Origin: Arthrobacter sp. AFG20
GTDB lineage: Bacteria; Actinomycetota; Actinomycetes; Actinomycetales; Micrococcaceae
Length of the DNA: 64,000 bases
Direction: 5' to 3'
Assembly (NCBI RefSeq): GCF_002892795.1
Contig: NZ_PJMC01000012.1
Coordinates: 1-64,000 of the forward strand
The notes under the pieces were generated by a model that saw only the letters and a list, made by a program, of their open reading frames with translations, had not been told where the DNA came from and did not search any database. The position numbers were made by a program, and so were the translations under genes. Below are positions 18,676 to 28,324 of the stretch, piece after piece (position 1 is the stretch's first letter; every line of letters starts with the position of its first letter).

Positions 18676-19485
18676 TTAGATGTTGAAGGCGGGCTCGATC
18701 ACCTTGGAGAAGAAACTCCGGGTGCGAACTTCGCGCGGGTTCGTGAAAATGTCCTGAGGTTTGCCTTGTTCGACGATCTGGCCTTGGTCCATGAACACCA
18801 CGGTGTCCGCCACGTCGCGGGCGAAGCCCATCTCGTGCGTGACGATGACCAGGGTGGTGCCGGACTTGGCTAGCTCGCGGATCACGTCCAGCACCTCGTT
18901 GACCAGTTCGGGGTCAAGGGCCGAGGTGGGCTCGTCGAAGAGCAGGATCTTCGGGTCCAGGGCCAACGCCCGGGCGATGGCGACGCGCTGCTGCTGGCCC
19001 CCGGAGAGCTGGCGGGGGTACGCATCGGCACGGTCCCGCAGGCCCACACGGTCGAGGAGTTCCAGGCCACGCTCGCGGGCCTCGGACTTCGACCGTCCCT
19101 GCGCCACGACGGGTGCCTCGGCCACGTTCTCCAGCGCCGTGAGGTGCGGGAACAGGTTGAAGTTCTGGAACACCATGCCGATTTCGGTGCGCTGCTTCAG
19201 GATGTCCCTCTCGGGCAGCTCGTGCAGCTTGTTCCCTTTGACCCGGTAGCCCACCAGCTGGCCGTCGATGGCGATGAACCCGCCATCCACCTTTTCCAGG
19301 TGGTTGATGGTCCGCAGCAGGGTGGACTTGCCGGACCCCGACGGGCCCACGATGACGGCCACGCCGCCGGGCTCCACCGTCAGGGAAATGCCCTTCAGGA
19401 CCTCGGTGGGGCCAAAGAACTTCCTGACCTTGGTGATCTCCACGAGCCCGCGCGTGGCGGCGGGGGCCTCAAGTGTTGTGCTCAT
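18676..19485 (-). CDS. Polar amino-acid ABC transporter ATPase
   Basis: A 269-aa ATPase of the GlnQ/HisP type. Walker A is [12 protein letters not shown], the Q-loop is FQNFNLFPH, the signature is LSGGQQQR and Walker B is [14 protein letters not shown], followed by the H-loop VTHEMGFA. It energises the transporter formed with the adjacent permease and binding protein. I prefer ATG 19485, about 10 nt after GGAAGGA; ATG 19494 would create an ATGA overlap with the permease but leaves almost no spacing to that box. Confidence 0.92.
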   Translation of the reverse strand: MSTTLEAPAATRGLVEITKVRKFFGPTEVLKGISLTVEPGGVAVIVGPSGSGKSTLLRTINHLEKVDGGFIAIDGQLVGYRVKGNKLHELPERDILKQRTEIGMVFQNFNLFPHLTALENVAEAPVVAQGRSKSEARERGLELLDRVGLRDRADAYPRQLSGGQQQRVAIARALALDPKILLFDEPTSALDPELVNEVLDVIRELAKSGTTLVIVTHEMGFARDVADTVVFMDQGQIVEQGKPQDIFTNPREVRTRSFFSKVIEPAFNI

Positions 19486-19490
19486 CGGAG

Positions 19491-20552
19491 TCATTTCCTT
19501 CCGGTGGTGTTGACCGGGGCGTGGGTGGCGAAAAACTTCCGGGCCTTCTGCAGCGGTGTGAGGGGCAGGGTGCGCACGGCTCCCTTGGAGTAGTGGCGCT
19601 CGATGTAGTACTGGAACACGCTGAGCACGGAGGTGATCACCACGTACCAGAGCGTGGCCACGAGCAGCAGCGGCAGGACCTGCTGGGTTCGGTTGTAAAT
19701 GACCTGCACTGTGTAGAAGAGCTCGGAGTAGGCCAGGACGTAGACGATGGAGGTGCCCTTGACCAGGCCGATGATCTCGTTGAAGGCCGTGGGCAGGATG
19801 GCGCGCATGGCCTGCGGCAGCACAATCCGGGTGGACCTGCGCCAGGCCGGGATGCCCAGGGCGGATGCTGCCTCGACCTGGCCCTGGTCCACGGAGAGGA
19901 TTCCGCCACGGATGATCTCCGCGGAGTAGGCGGCCTGATTCAGCGTCAGGCCGAGCACGGCGGCCGCGAACTGGCTGATCAGGGTGGTGGTCTGCGCCTC
20001 GAAGAAGCGGATGTCCGTGAACGGAAGCCCTAAGCTGATCTTCTCGTAGAGGTAGCCCAGGTTGTACCAGAGGAGCATCTGGACCAGCAGCGGCGTGGAA
20101 CGGAAGATCCACGAGAACGTCCAGGACACGGAGACCAGCAGCGGCGAAGCGGACAGCCGCATGAGGGCGAGGATGAAGCCCAGGATGAAGCCGAGAGCCC
20201 CGGAGATGGCCGTGAGCTTGAGGGTTTCCACCAGGCCGTTCACCACGGATTTGGCGGTGAACCACTGGGCCACCACGCCCCATTCCCAGCGCGGGTTCGT
20301 GGCCAGGGACCACACAACGGCCGCCACTCCGAGCGCCACCAGCACGGTGCCCACCCAGCGCCACGGGCGGCGGGCGGGAACCAGGCGGTAGTCGGCGTAG
20401 TCGACGGCGGCACGCAGCCCGGCGGGGCCGGCCGGCACTGCCGGGGCGGACGGTGAGTCAGCGGCGGGTGGTGTGTCCGTGACGGCCTGCGGGTCAATGG
20501 GGGACGGTGTCTCAGCCGGGGGCTGGGACGTCCTGGTAGCTGCTGAACTCAT
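19491..20552 (-). CDS. Polar amino-acid ABC transporter permease
   Basis: A 353-aa permease with a long Pro/Ala-rich N-terminal tail (about 60 residues), then membrane segments and the binding-protein-dependent EAA loop ([32 protein letters not shown]). The [19 protein letters not shown] region (here [14 protein letters not shown]) is typical of HisMQ-like permeases. It is the first gene of the operon and faces the FAD-GNAT gene across a 260-nt intergenic region. Confidence 0.9.
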   Translation of the reverse strand: MSSAATRTSQPPAETPSPIDPQAVTDTPPAADSPSAPAVPAGPAGLRAAVDYADYRLVPARRPWRWVGTVLVALGVAAVVWSLATNPRWEWGVVAQWFTAKSVVNGLVETLKLTAISGALGFILGFILALMRLSASPLLVSVSWTFSWIFRSTPLLVQMLLWYNLGYLYEKISLGLPFTDIRFFEAQTTTLISQFAAAVLGLTLNQAAYSAEIIRGGILSVDQGQVEAASALGIPAWRRSTRIVLPQAMRAILPTAFNEIIGLVKGTSIVYVLAYSELFYTVQVIYNRTQQVLPLLLVATLWYVVITSVLSVFQYYIERHYSKGAVRTLPLTPLQKARKFFATHAPVNTTGRK

Positions 20553-20812
20553 GCGCCATCTCGCTTCTTCCGGTTGATACTTCGGGGGTAGTTGGCTGCA
20601 AATCTAGGTGCGGCCGGAAGGTCCGGCAAAGCCGCCTGTTGCATTCGTTCACGCGGCTTAGCGGGGCGTCATGAGACGAATTCTTGCACTGATTTACGCG
20701 GCATTACGCGGGGTGAACGGCCGTGACAGGGCCCTCGACGGGCAGTTTGTCCAGACCCTAGATTGAGGGCCCAACCCTTTTCTAAGTGGCCCTTTCTCAT
20801 CAGGAGTTTCCG
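20553..20812. promoter_or_regulatory. Divergent promoter region of the monooxygenase operon and FAD-GNAT gene
   Basis: A 260-nt non-coding stretch between two divergent starts, so it must hold at least two promoters. The hexamer ACGCGG occurs three times (20651, 20696, 20706) in similar AT-flanked contexts, a possible operator. I could not assign convincing -35/-10 pairs. Confidence 0.3.
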
Positions 20813-23284
20813 ATGTCAGCGCAGCACCCATCCGTGGTCTTCATCGGCGGCGGTCCGCGCACGGCCGGCATCCTCGAACGGCTCGCGGCCAACAGGCCCG
20901 GGCTCGCGGAGGGCCCGCTGCAGATCCATGTCGTGGAGCCGCACGAGCCAGGCTCCGGCAGGATCTGGCGCTACGACCAGCACCCCGGCCTGATGCTGAA
21001 TTCCGCCGCGGCGGACGTCACCATGTTCACCGACTCCTCGGTGGTCTGCGAGGGACCGGCCATCGACGGGCCGGGGCTCGCGGCCTGGGCTGCCGGCATC
21101 CTGGACGGTTCCATCACCGACGCCCCGGCCCTGCCCCCGCACCTGAAGGAACAGCTGCGCTCACTGACGGCCGGCACCTTTCCCACCCGCCAGCTGCAGA
21201 GCAAATACCTCGAGTGGTTCTTCCGCCGCGCCGTCCGCGCCCTCGGCAGCGACGTCCGCGTCACCGTCCACCGCGACACCGCGGTCAGCGTCGAACCGCT
21301 GGGCGACCCGCGTGACGGCGGGACCGATGACGGCGGGTACAGCGTGCGGCTGGCCGGCGGCGCCATCCTGCACGCCGACGTCGTGGTTACCGCGCTGGGG
21401 CACACCGACGCGGAGCCGGACGCCGGCTCCGCCGCCTGGACCGATTTCGCGGCCCGGAACGGCGGGTTCCACGCGGCGCCCAGCTACACCACCGACGTCG
21501 ACTATTCACCCATCGCGCCCGGCCAGGACGTCATCGTCTCCGGCATGGGCCTGGCTTTCGTGGACCTGCTGGTGCTGCTCACTGAAGGCCGCGGCGGGCG
21601 CTTTGAAGAGACGTCCGACGGCGGGCTGCGCTACCTTCCGTCCGGGGCCGAGCCCAGGCTCTGGGCCGGGTCGCGGCGCGGTGTGCCGTTCCACTCCAAG
21701 ATCTCCGTGGCACTGCGCGGCGAACCGGCGGCGGCGCCCAGGTTCTTCACCGCCGACGCCGTGGGGGCGCTTCTTGCGGAGCACGCCGAACTGGATTTCC
21801 GCACGCATCTGTGGCCCCTGATCGCGAAGGACGCGGGCTACGGCTACTACCGGGAGCTGTTCACCGGCAGCCCGGAGCGGGTGGCGCTGGGCTGGGACGA
21901 GTTTGCCGGGCGGTTTGCTGCCCTGGACTGGTACAGCAGCGCACGCCACGAGCTCGTCGCCGCCGCCGTGCCGGACGCTGGGCTGCACCTGGACCTCGAA
22001 CAGCTCGACAAGCCGTTCGACGGGCAGCTCTTCACCGGCCACGATGACGTCCAGGCAGCGGTGGCCGCCTACATCGAACATGACCTTGAGCTGCGGACAG
22101 GACCCGACCACCCGGAAACGCTGGCACTGTTCATGGCACTGCTGAAGGTGTACATGGAACTGGGCAGGATCGTCCCGCCCGAACGGCTGAACGCGCGCTC
22201 GCAGGAGGAGGTGCACGGCTGGTGGCACGGGTTCTTCAGCTTTGTGGATTCCGGCCCGCCGCCGCGCCGCCTGCGCGAAATGCTGGCCGTCCACCGCGCC
22301 GGGCTGCTGCACTTCCTGGGACCGGGACTCGCCGTAGCCGCCGACGACGCCACCGGCGAGTTCGTGGCGACGTCCGCGCAGTCACCGATAAGCATGCGGG
22401 CGAAGGCCTTCATCGAGGCCCGGCTCCCCGGTCCCGCCGTGGCCCGCTCCGCCAACCCGCTGCTCCGCTCGCTGCACGGCACGGGCCTGGGCGCTGAGCA
22501 GCACCTGCTCACGTCCGAGGGCGGCCACTCCACCGGCCGGCTCCTGGTCAACTCCGGCCACCAGATGGTGGGCCGCGGCGGCGATACCCGGAGCCGCCTG
22601 TTCGGCATCGGCCCCGGGACCTCAGGCTGGGGAGCGGGCGCCTTCGCCCGGCCCGGCACCAACGCCGCGCCGTTCCGGGAGAACGACGCCTTGGCACGAA
22701 GGATCCTCACTGCAGTGTCACGCTCTCCGCTCACTGTCCTGGAACTGCCCATGCACGATCCCCGGGTCCGGCCGCTCCTGGATGAGCTCGCCGTCGAATA
22801 CGACACCCGCTACGGCGACCTTTTTGGCCGGGGCGCGGCGGCAGAGGAACTGAACAGGTACCCGGCCGAGGAATTCGAGGCGCCGGCGGGCGCCCTGCTG
22901 ATCATCCAGGCGAATGGCGAATCCGTGGCCGGCGGGGCCTTCCGCCGGTACGACGCCGAAACCGCCGAGTTCAAGCGGATCTGGACACACTCGGCGCACC
23001 GGCGGCGGGGCCTGGCCCGGCGGGTGCTGGAGGAACTGGAGCGGCTCGCGGCCCGGCGCGGGTACCGCAGCGTCTACCTCACCACGGGTCCACGTCAGCC
23101 GGAGGCCAGGCACCTGTACCTGAACACCGGATACACGCCGCAGTTCGACCTCGCCGCCGATCCCGAGACCATCGGGCCGCTGGCGTTCAGGAAGGACCTG
23201 GCTGAACCTGTTCTCCTGGCAGGGGATCCGGCTCAGGACCGGGGTGAGGCGCCCAGGTTCACGGGGTCTTCATCGGTCAGGTAG
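20813..23284 (+). CDS. FAD/NAD(P)-binding protein fused to a GNAT N-acetyltransferase
   Basis: An 823-aa two-part protein. Residues 1 to about 600 form an FAD/NAD(P)-binding module with a dinucleotide fold GGGPRTAG (12-19), GSGRIWRYDQHPGLMLN, a second nucleotide motif SGMGLAFVD (243-251) and GYGYYRELF; it resembles the NAD_binding_9/ornithine hydroxylase-like group. Residues about 680-800 are a GNAT domain with the acetyl-CoA loop RRRGLARRVL (about 730) and RHLYLNTGYTP. ATG 20813 follows AGGAG. It is divergent from the ABC transporter/monooxygenase operon and overlaps the amt gene tail-to-tail by 52 bp. The substrate is unknown. Confidence 0.82.
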   Translation: MSAQHPSVVFIGGGPRTAGILERLAANRPGLAEGPLQIHVVEPHEPGSGRIWRYDQHPGLMLNSAAADVTMFTDSSVVCEGPAIDGPGLAAWAAGILDGSITDAPALPPHLKEQLRSLTAGTFPTRQLQSKYLEWFFRRAVRALGSDVRVTVHRDTAVSVEPLGDPRDGGTDDGGYSVRLAGGAILHADVVVTALGHTDAEPDAGSAAWTDFAARNGGFHAAPSYTTDVDYSPIAPGQDVIVSGMGLAFVDLLVLLTEGRGGRFEETSDGGLRYLPSGAEPRLWAGSRRGVPFHSKISVALRGEPAAAPRFFTADAVGALLAEHAELDFRTHLWPLIAKDAGYGYYRELFTGSPERVALGWDEFAGRFAALDWYSSARHELVAAAVPDAGLHLDLEQLDKPFDGQLFTGHDDVQAAVAAYIEHDLELRTGPDHPETLALFMALLKVYMELGRIVPPERLNARSQEEVHGWWHGFFSFVDSGPPPRRLREMLAVHRAGLLHFLGPGLAVAADDATGEFVATSAQSPISMRAKAFIEARLPGPAVARSANPLLRSLHGTGLGAEQHLLTSEGGHSTGRLLVNSGHQMVGRGGDTRSRLFGIGPGTSGWGAGAFARPGTNAAPFRENDALARRILTAVSRSPLTVLELPMHDPRVRPLLDELAVEYDTRYGDLFGRGAAAEELNRYPAEEFEAPAGALLIIQANGESVAGGAFRRYDAETAEFKRIWTHSAHRRRGLARRVLEELERLAARRGYRSVYLTTGPRQPEARHLYLNTGYTPQFDLAADPETIGPLAFRKDLAEPVLLAGDPAQDRGEAPRFTGSSSVR

Positions 23285-24522
23285 GCGAACTCGGAGTGGG
23301 CGGCGAGGTCGATGCCGCGCAGTTCGTCCTCTTCGTGGATGCGCAGGCCCATGGCCATGTCCACCCCCTTGGCGATCACCCAGGTCAGGCCGAAGGAGTA
23401 GGCCAGCACGGCAACGGTCGCGAGTGACTGGATGCCCAGTTGCTTCAGCCCGCCGCCGTACAGCAGCCCGCTCACGCCGTTGGGGGCGCTGTCCGTGGCG
23501 AAGATGCCAATCAGGAGCGTGCCGATGATGCCACCCACGAGGTGCACGCCCACCACGTCCAGTGAATCGTCGAAGCCGAGGCGGAACTTCCATTCGATCG
23601 CCAGCGAGCAGACAGCGCCGGCGATGGCGCCGATGGCCACGGCGCCCAGCGGGCTGACTGCACCACAGGCGGGGGTGATGGCCACGAGGGCGGAGACCAG
23701 CCCCGAGGCGGCGCCCATGCTGGTGGTGGCGCCGTGCCGGATCCGTTCAATGAGGGCCCACGCGAGCAGGCCCGCAGAAGCCGCTACAGCCGTGTTGAGG
23801 AACACCACCGACGCCGAGTGGCCGGCGGTCAGCGCGGAGCCGGCGTTGAACCCGAACCAGCCGACCCAGAGCAGGCCCGCGCCCACCAGCACCAAGGGAC
23901 GGCTGTGGGGCTTGGAATGCTCCATCTTGGGCCAGCCGGAGCTGCGGCCCAGGACCAGTGCCAGGGCGAGGGCGGCAGCACCGGCGTTCATGTGCACCGC
24001 TGTTCCGCCGGCGAAGTCGATGGCCTTGATGCCGTTGGCGATCCAGCCGCCCGTCACCGAGCCGTCGGCTGAGCTGAACGCGAAGACCCAGTGCGCGATG
24101 GGGAAGTAGACCAGCGTGGCCCATACCCCGGCGAACACCATCCAGGCGCCAAACTTCATCCGCCCGGCGGCCGCGCCGGCAACCAGTGCGGTGGTGACGC
24201 AGGCGAAGAACAGTTGGAAAGCCGTGAACAGCGCTGCCGGCAGTGCGGCGTCGGGGTTGTCCGTCAGCATCGGCTCAAGGCCCGCGTACTGCGTGACGTC
24301 CCCGATCAGGCCCAGGCCGTTCACGGAATTGCCAAAGGCCATCGAGTATCCAAACAGTGCCCACAGCACGGCCACCAGGCTGGCCCCGCCAAAGCACATC
24401 ATCATCATGTTCAGGATCCGGCGCGATCCCACCATGCCCCCATAGAAGAGGGCCAGAGCGGGAATCATCATGCACACCAGTGCAGAACTTGCGAGGATCC
24501 AGGCAACATCTCCAGCGTTCAT
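23233..24522 (-). CDS. amt: Ammonium transporter
   Basis: A 429-aa Amt/Rh-family channel with about 11 membrane segments. Recognisable parts are AWILASSALVCMMIPALALFYGGM, the GGTAVHMNAGAAALALA pore-helix region with its conserved His, LLWVGWFGFNAGSA and the cytoplasmic FDDSLDVVGVHLVGGIIGTL segment with the second pore His. ATG 24522 follows GTGGAG. No glnK/glnB or glnD gene is linked here, unlike many actinobacterial amt loci. Confidence 0.93.
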   Translation of the reverse strand: MNAGDVAWILASSALVCMMIPALALFYGGMVGSRRILNMMMMCFGGASLVAVLWALFGYSMAFGNSVNGLGLIGDVTQYAGLEPMLTDNPDAALPAALFTAFQLFFACVTTALVAGAAAGRMKFGAWMVFAGVWATLVYFPIAHWVFAFSSADGSVTGGWIANGIKAIDFAGGTAVHMNAGAAALALALVLGRSSGWPKMEHSKPHSRPLVLVGAGLLWVGWFGFNAGSALTAGHSASVVFLNTAVAASAGLLAWALIERIRHGATTSMGAASGLVSALVAITPACGAVSPLGAVAIGAIAGAVCSLAIEWKFRLGFDDSLDVVGVHLVGGIIGTLLIGIFATDSAPNGVSGLLYGGGLKQLGIQSLATVAVLAYSFGLTWVIAKGVDMAMGLRIHEEDELRGIDLAAHSEFAYLTDEDPVNLGASPRS

Positions 24523-24661
24523 TTTGAACTCCACTCAAGAAATCGGTGGGTGGCATTTTGCTGAGACCGGACGAATGCCGTGTGTCCCCACAACATAGGC
24601 CGCCGGAAACTGCGGTGGGTTTCGGGCAGGTAAATTGCTTGTCACAAGTGTTGCTGGCCAC

Positions 24662-24709
24662 CACGACGACGGCGGCGGGCCCCCCATCAGGGCCGCCGCC
24701 GTCGTCGTG
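24662..24709. terminator. GC-rich 17-bp hairpin downstream of the copper-oxidase operon
   Basis: Arms 24662-24678 and 24693-24709 are perfect complements (CACGACGACGGCGGCGG and its reverse complement). It lies in the 220-nt gap between the amt start and the end of the membrane-protein gene, so it probably stops minus-strand transcripts. No clear T-run follows in that direction; the other side has TTTGTGTT. The rest of the gap shows no gene. Confidence 0.6.
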
Positions 24710-24743
24710 TTTGTGTTGAGTCGTGTCCGTACAGATAACGCTC

Positions 24744-25916
24744 CTAATGTTGGGCGTTGTGGGTGGTGTTCCCGGAGATGTCCACGTCGCCCAACCAGCC
24801 GGGCACGGCTCCGGCCACACCCAGGGAGCCAATGGCGATAGCCCCCACCACAGCCAGTGCGCGGAGGTGGGCCGACGCCGTCTTCCGCCCCGCCGGCTCG
24901 CTGGCGTCCCGGCGTTTCGCGTGGAGCAGGACGACGGCGATCACCAGCGTTCCCAGCTCGAGGAGGCTTGCGGCCGAATCGGCCAGGCCCGCGGGCTCGG
25001 GCACTCCGGGGTTGGGGCCAAAGGGGAGCCCGGCAGTGCGGGACCACACCCACAGAACCAGCGGCACGGCCGAGGCGGCCACAATGGCAAAGAGGACGTT
25101 CGGGCCGGGCCGTCCCAGCAGCAGGACGCCGGCGGCCACCTCCGCCATTGCCAGGGCCAGGAAGAAGGCGCTGGCGACGACCCAGTGATTGAGGTGGTCC
25201 GGTATGACGGCGAGGTGGATGGCGGCGCAGCCGAACAGTGCCACCGTCGCCACCAACTGCCTGAGGTCCGTGGCGGCCGCCCGGGCCCTGCCGGTCACGG
25301 CATGCCGCGGGGTGCGCTCCGGCGTCGTCTTCTGCTGCCGGCTGACGTCCAGCCGGCCGCCCCGAATAGCTATGGTCCACCCGGTCACCACGAGGTTGGT
25401 GACCAGGAGCAGGCCGACGCCGTAGCCAAAGGCGGCCAGCTGCAGTCCCAGCGACGACTGGTCCAGCTGGTCCACCGACTGGACGGAGGACGCATGGTGC
25501 AGGTTGCTCATGAGATCGTGCTGCAGGGCGTAGTCCCAGGCCTCACTGGCGGCCAAGATGGCAGTCCCGGCCACCGTGCCGGCCGCGGCAATCAGCAGGG
25601 CCGTCGTGAAGAAGGCCTTCTTGCCCGCCAGCGCCGGCCCGAACCACCGCATCGCCAGCGTCACGGCCGCAATAACAGCCACTATGAACGCAGGGAGCAG
25701 CACGGTTGATTCCCGAAGCCAGCTTAGAAAAGGCTCCTGGGTGCGTTCGATGGCACCTACGGCGCCCCTGAGCGAAACCATCCAGAATCCGTCGGCGTAG
25801 GCCATCATCGCCGCCAGCGGGATGACCGTCCGCCAAGGGACCGCGGGGCGGGCCGGCGCCTGGGCGCCGGTCCCGCTGATGCTCCCGCTGGCAGTGCCCG
25901 CGGGTACGGCTGTCAT
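24744..25916 (-). CDS. Integral membrane protein co-translated with multicopper oxidase
   Basis: A 390-aa protein with about nine hydrophobic segments and no domain I recognise. His-containing stretches face or flank membranes: DLMSNLHHASS and HLAVIPDHLNHW. The start overlaps the multicopper oxidase stop by ATGA, so the two are translated together. It could anchor the oxidase, deliver copper or carry electrons, but the sequence does not decide. Confidence 0.7.
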   Translation of the reverse strand: MTAVPAGTASGSISGTGAQAPARPAVPWRTVIPLAAMMAYADGFWMVSLRGAVGAIERTQEPFLSWLRESTVLLPAFIVAVIAAVTLAMRWFGPALAGKKAFFTTALLIAAAGTVAGTAILAASEAWDYALQHDLMSNLHHASSVQSVDQLDQSSLGLQLAAFGYGVGLLLVTNLVVTGWTIAIRGGRLDVSRQQKTTPERTPRHAVTGRARAAATDLRQLVATVALFGCAAIHLAVIPDHLNHWVVASAFFLALAMAEVAAGVLLLGRPGPNVLFAIVAASAVPLVLWVWSRTAGLPFGPNPGVPEPAGLADSAASLLELGTLVIAVVLLHAKRRDASEPAGRKTASAHLRALAVVGAIAIGSLGVAGAVPGWLGDVDISGNTTHNAQH

Positions 25917-28135
25917 GGGGTGATCTCCCAGCCGAACATCATGGCGTGGTCCTCGTGTGCCAGGTTGTGGCAGTGGGCCACATACGGTCCTACGAAGTCC
26001 CGGAAGCCGCGGTAGATGATCACCGACTCGCCTGGATCCAGGGCCACCAGGTCCTCACGAGAGACATCATCGGGATGGCCCTTGTCGCCGCCGCGGGTCA
26101 CGTCCCTGTTGTTCCGCATGACTGTCCGGTGTTCCTCCATGTGCAGATGGAACGGATGGACCCAGCCGCCGCCGCCATTGCGGATCTCCCAGAGGTTGAA
26201 GCTGTTCTTCTTCTGCTGGGCAAGCGGTGAGCGGCCTGCGCGGTTCTTGAGGCTGGCGGCAACGGTATTTGGGGTAAAAGGCTTGCCGTTGATGAGCCAC
26301 TCGGTTTCGCCGCCGCCGGAGCCGCGCTCCACCTCGAAGATCAGCCGGTTGTCCAGCATGGTCTGCCAGTTGCTCGGCAGCGGCGGCAGAGCGCGCATCT
26401 GCGTGGGGATCTGGCTGTCGTCGGGAGCGTCGTCGCCGATGACGAACTTGAGCACGGGAACCTTGTACTTCGGGTCCGGTGCGAACCGGGATGAGTTGCT
26501 CCACATCCGGCCATTGGGCATCTTCATCACGTTGGTGAGGTAGATGACGTCGCCCTTGGTGGTGGGTGTTCCGTCCTGGTACCGGGTGAAGTCGACGATC
26601 ACCTCGCGGCGCTTGGCTGGCCACAGTTCAAAGGAATCGCGCTTGATCGGAGACGGCAGCAGGCCGCCGTCGGACGCGATCTGGGTGAACTGCATGCACT
26701 GCTGGCCGTCCGGGATGCGGTACTGGCCCTCGAGTTCGTCGCCCTTGTAGCCGAGCGACACGGAGCTCTTGGGGCCCTGGGTGGAGCTCATCAGCTTGAA
26801 CTCGTAGATCCGGGCGATGGATGCGTCCAGGAACCGGAAGCGGTACTTGCGCCGCTTCACTTCCATCACCGGGCTGGCGGTGCCATTCACGGTGAAGATG
26901 TCGCCCACAAAGCCGTGGTTGGGGAAGTGCTTGTAGAACGTCTTTCCCCACCACTCCGGGTGCTTGGCCGGGTTCTTTGCATCCGGGAATTCCTTCTGGA
27001 CATCGTGGATGTCCTTGTGCATGGTGACGCCGTCGTCGAGCCGGCAGTCGTAGAAGGCCAGCGGAATATCGTATTTGACGTCGAAGGATCCGTCCGAGTT
27101 GTCCTTGCGGACACCCGGAAGCCGCAAGCCTTTGGTCTCGTCGCCCATATCCATGCCGTTCTTCGGATCATAGATCGGGTAGAGGCCCACCATGCCCTTG
27201 TAGACATTGGATCCGGTATGGTCCATCCGGTGGTCGTGGAACCAGAAAAAGCTCTGCTTCTCGCGGTCATCATTGCCGGCCGGCCAGTTCAGGTACAGGT
27301 TGTCGCAGAACGTCTTTGGCAGGTAGCCCTCGTACTTCGGCCCGGCGGTCATCGAGTAGTGCGGGTTGCCGTCGCTCTCCGGGGCGGTGTGGCCGTTGTG
27401 CAGGTGGGTCAGGAAGGACCAGTCCGGCGAGCCGAAGTCCTGGCGGTCAAGGTTCAGCGGGTTCTCGTCGAGGTGGTTCTCGAACCGGACCAGGGCCGGC
27501 TTGCCGTATTCGGCATTGATCATCGGGCCGGGGAAGGTCCCGTTGAAGCTGTAGATCGTGCTGTCCGGCAGCTTCCGGATGGTGCCGGCCGGATAGGTCT
27601 TGCCCTTCTCGTCGAAGGAGATCGTCGGCCGGCCATTGGCATCGATGGGCAGCACATCGGATTTTGTGAACGCGTGCTGGCCCAATTGCACGTCTATCTT
27701 GTACACCAGAGGGTCGGGGGAGCCAACCTGGTTCGGCCAGATCTGGTGCCGCTCATTCCGCATCGAGTTCTGCTGGCCCTGGCCAGGGCCCGGCGGCTCG
27801 TTCCACTCCGTGTAGCCCTTCGTGGAGCTGTCGCCCACGGCCGGCGTGGGAGCCAGGGCCTTGGGAATGGTGAGCTCCTGGTCGAACGGCTTCAGGATCA
27901 GCGGGCTGGTGGGAAATGCCTCGATGTAGAACAGCAGATCACCGAGGGCGGTGGACGATGCGGCGAACGCGCCGTTCGGCGAAAGGAGCCCTTTCTGCGC
28001 GAGCAGCGGGCCCGCCCAGCCCTGGGCGGCGACCAGTGCCGCGCCGGCACCTCCTGCCGCGCCGAGCCGCAAGAGGTTGCGACGGGACACGTTGTTGGTC
28101 GGCACTTCGTTTGTGGTTGCGGTTTCTTCTGACAC
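25913..28135 (-). CDS. Tat-exported multicopper oxidase
   Basis: A 740-aa copper oxidase of the CotA/bilirubin-oxidase-like group. A Tat signal (SRRNLL, residues 17-22) precedes a hydrophobic segment. All four copper motifs are present: HLHNGHT (244-250), FHDH (299-302), HPFHLH (about 660) and HCHNLAHEDHAMM (about 721), the last supplying Cys and an axial Met to type 1 copper. Such enzymes oxidise Cu(I), Mn(II), bilirubin or phenolics at the expense of O2. GTG 28135 follows AAGGAGG with 9-nt spacing. It is first in a two-gene operon. Confidence 0.92.
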   Translation of the reverse strand: MSEETATTNEVPTNNVSRRNLLRLGAAGGAGAALVAAQGWAGPLLAQKGLLSPNGAFAASSTALGDLLFYIEAFPTSPLILKPFDQELTIPKALAPTPAVGDSSTKGYTEWNEPPGPGQGQQNSMRNERHQIWPNQVGSPDPLVYKIDVQLGQHAFTKSDVLPIDANGRPTISFDEKGKTYPAGTIRKLPDSTIYSFNGTFPGPMINAEYGKPALVRFENHLDENPLNLDRQDFGSPDWSFLTHLHNGHTAPESDGNPHYSMTAGPKYEGYLPKTFCDNLYLNWPAGNDDREKQSFFWFHDHRMDHTGSNVYKGMVGLYPIYDPKNGMDMGDETKGLRLPGVRKDNSDGSFDVKYDIPLAFYDCRLDDGVTMHKDIHDVQKEFPDAKNPAKHPEWWGKTFYKHFPNHGFVGDIFTVNGTASPVMEVKRRKYRFRFLDASIARIYEFKLMSSTQGPKSSVSLGYKGDELEGQYRIPDGQQCMQFTQIASDGGLLPSPIKRDSFELWPAKRREVIVDFTRYQDGTPTTKGDVIYLTNVMKMPNGRMWSNSSRFAPDPKYKVPVLKFVIGDDAPDDSQIPTQMRALPPLPSNWQTMLDNRLIFEVERGSGGGETEWLINGKPFTPNTVAASLKNRAGRSPLAQQKKNSFNLWEIRNGGGGWVHPFHLHMEEHRTVMRNNRDVTRGGDKGHPDDVSREDLVALDPGESVIIYRGFRDFVGPYVAHCHNLAHEDHAMMFGWEITP

Positions 28136-28324
28136 GGATATGCGCCTCCTTCGGGGCAAGAAAGAATGGCCTGTTGGTCCCGATAATTGAGCTTTCTCAG
28201 GGTCTTTCCCCGGCGGTTTCTGCACCGGGAAATCCTGGCCTTGCGGAAGCTGGCTGCGCTTGTCGTTGCCCCGCGCAACCACTGTGGGGGCAGGGGGTTG
28301 GGAAAACATTGGACGTATCCGATG

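Noticed and set aside
18676..20364. 562-codon frame joining part of the permease region to the ATPase
   Set aside because: The N-terminal 290 codons are an out-of-frame reading of the permease gene; only the ATPase part from 19485 is real. Not a fusion.
24725..24736. GTACAGATAA resembling an arm of the 12929-12991 repeat
   Set aside because: Single 10-nt match without a second arm; likely chance.
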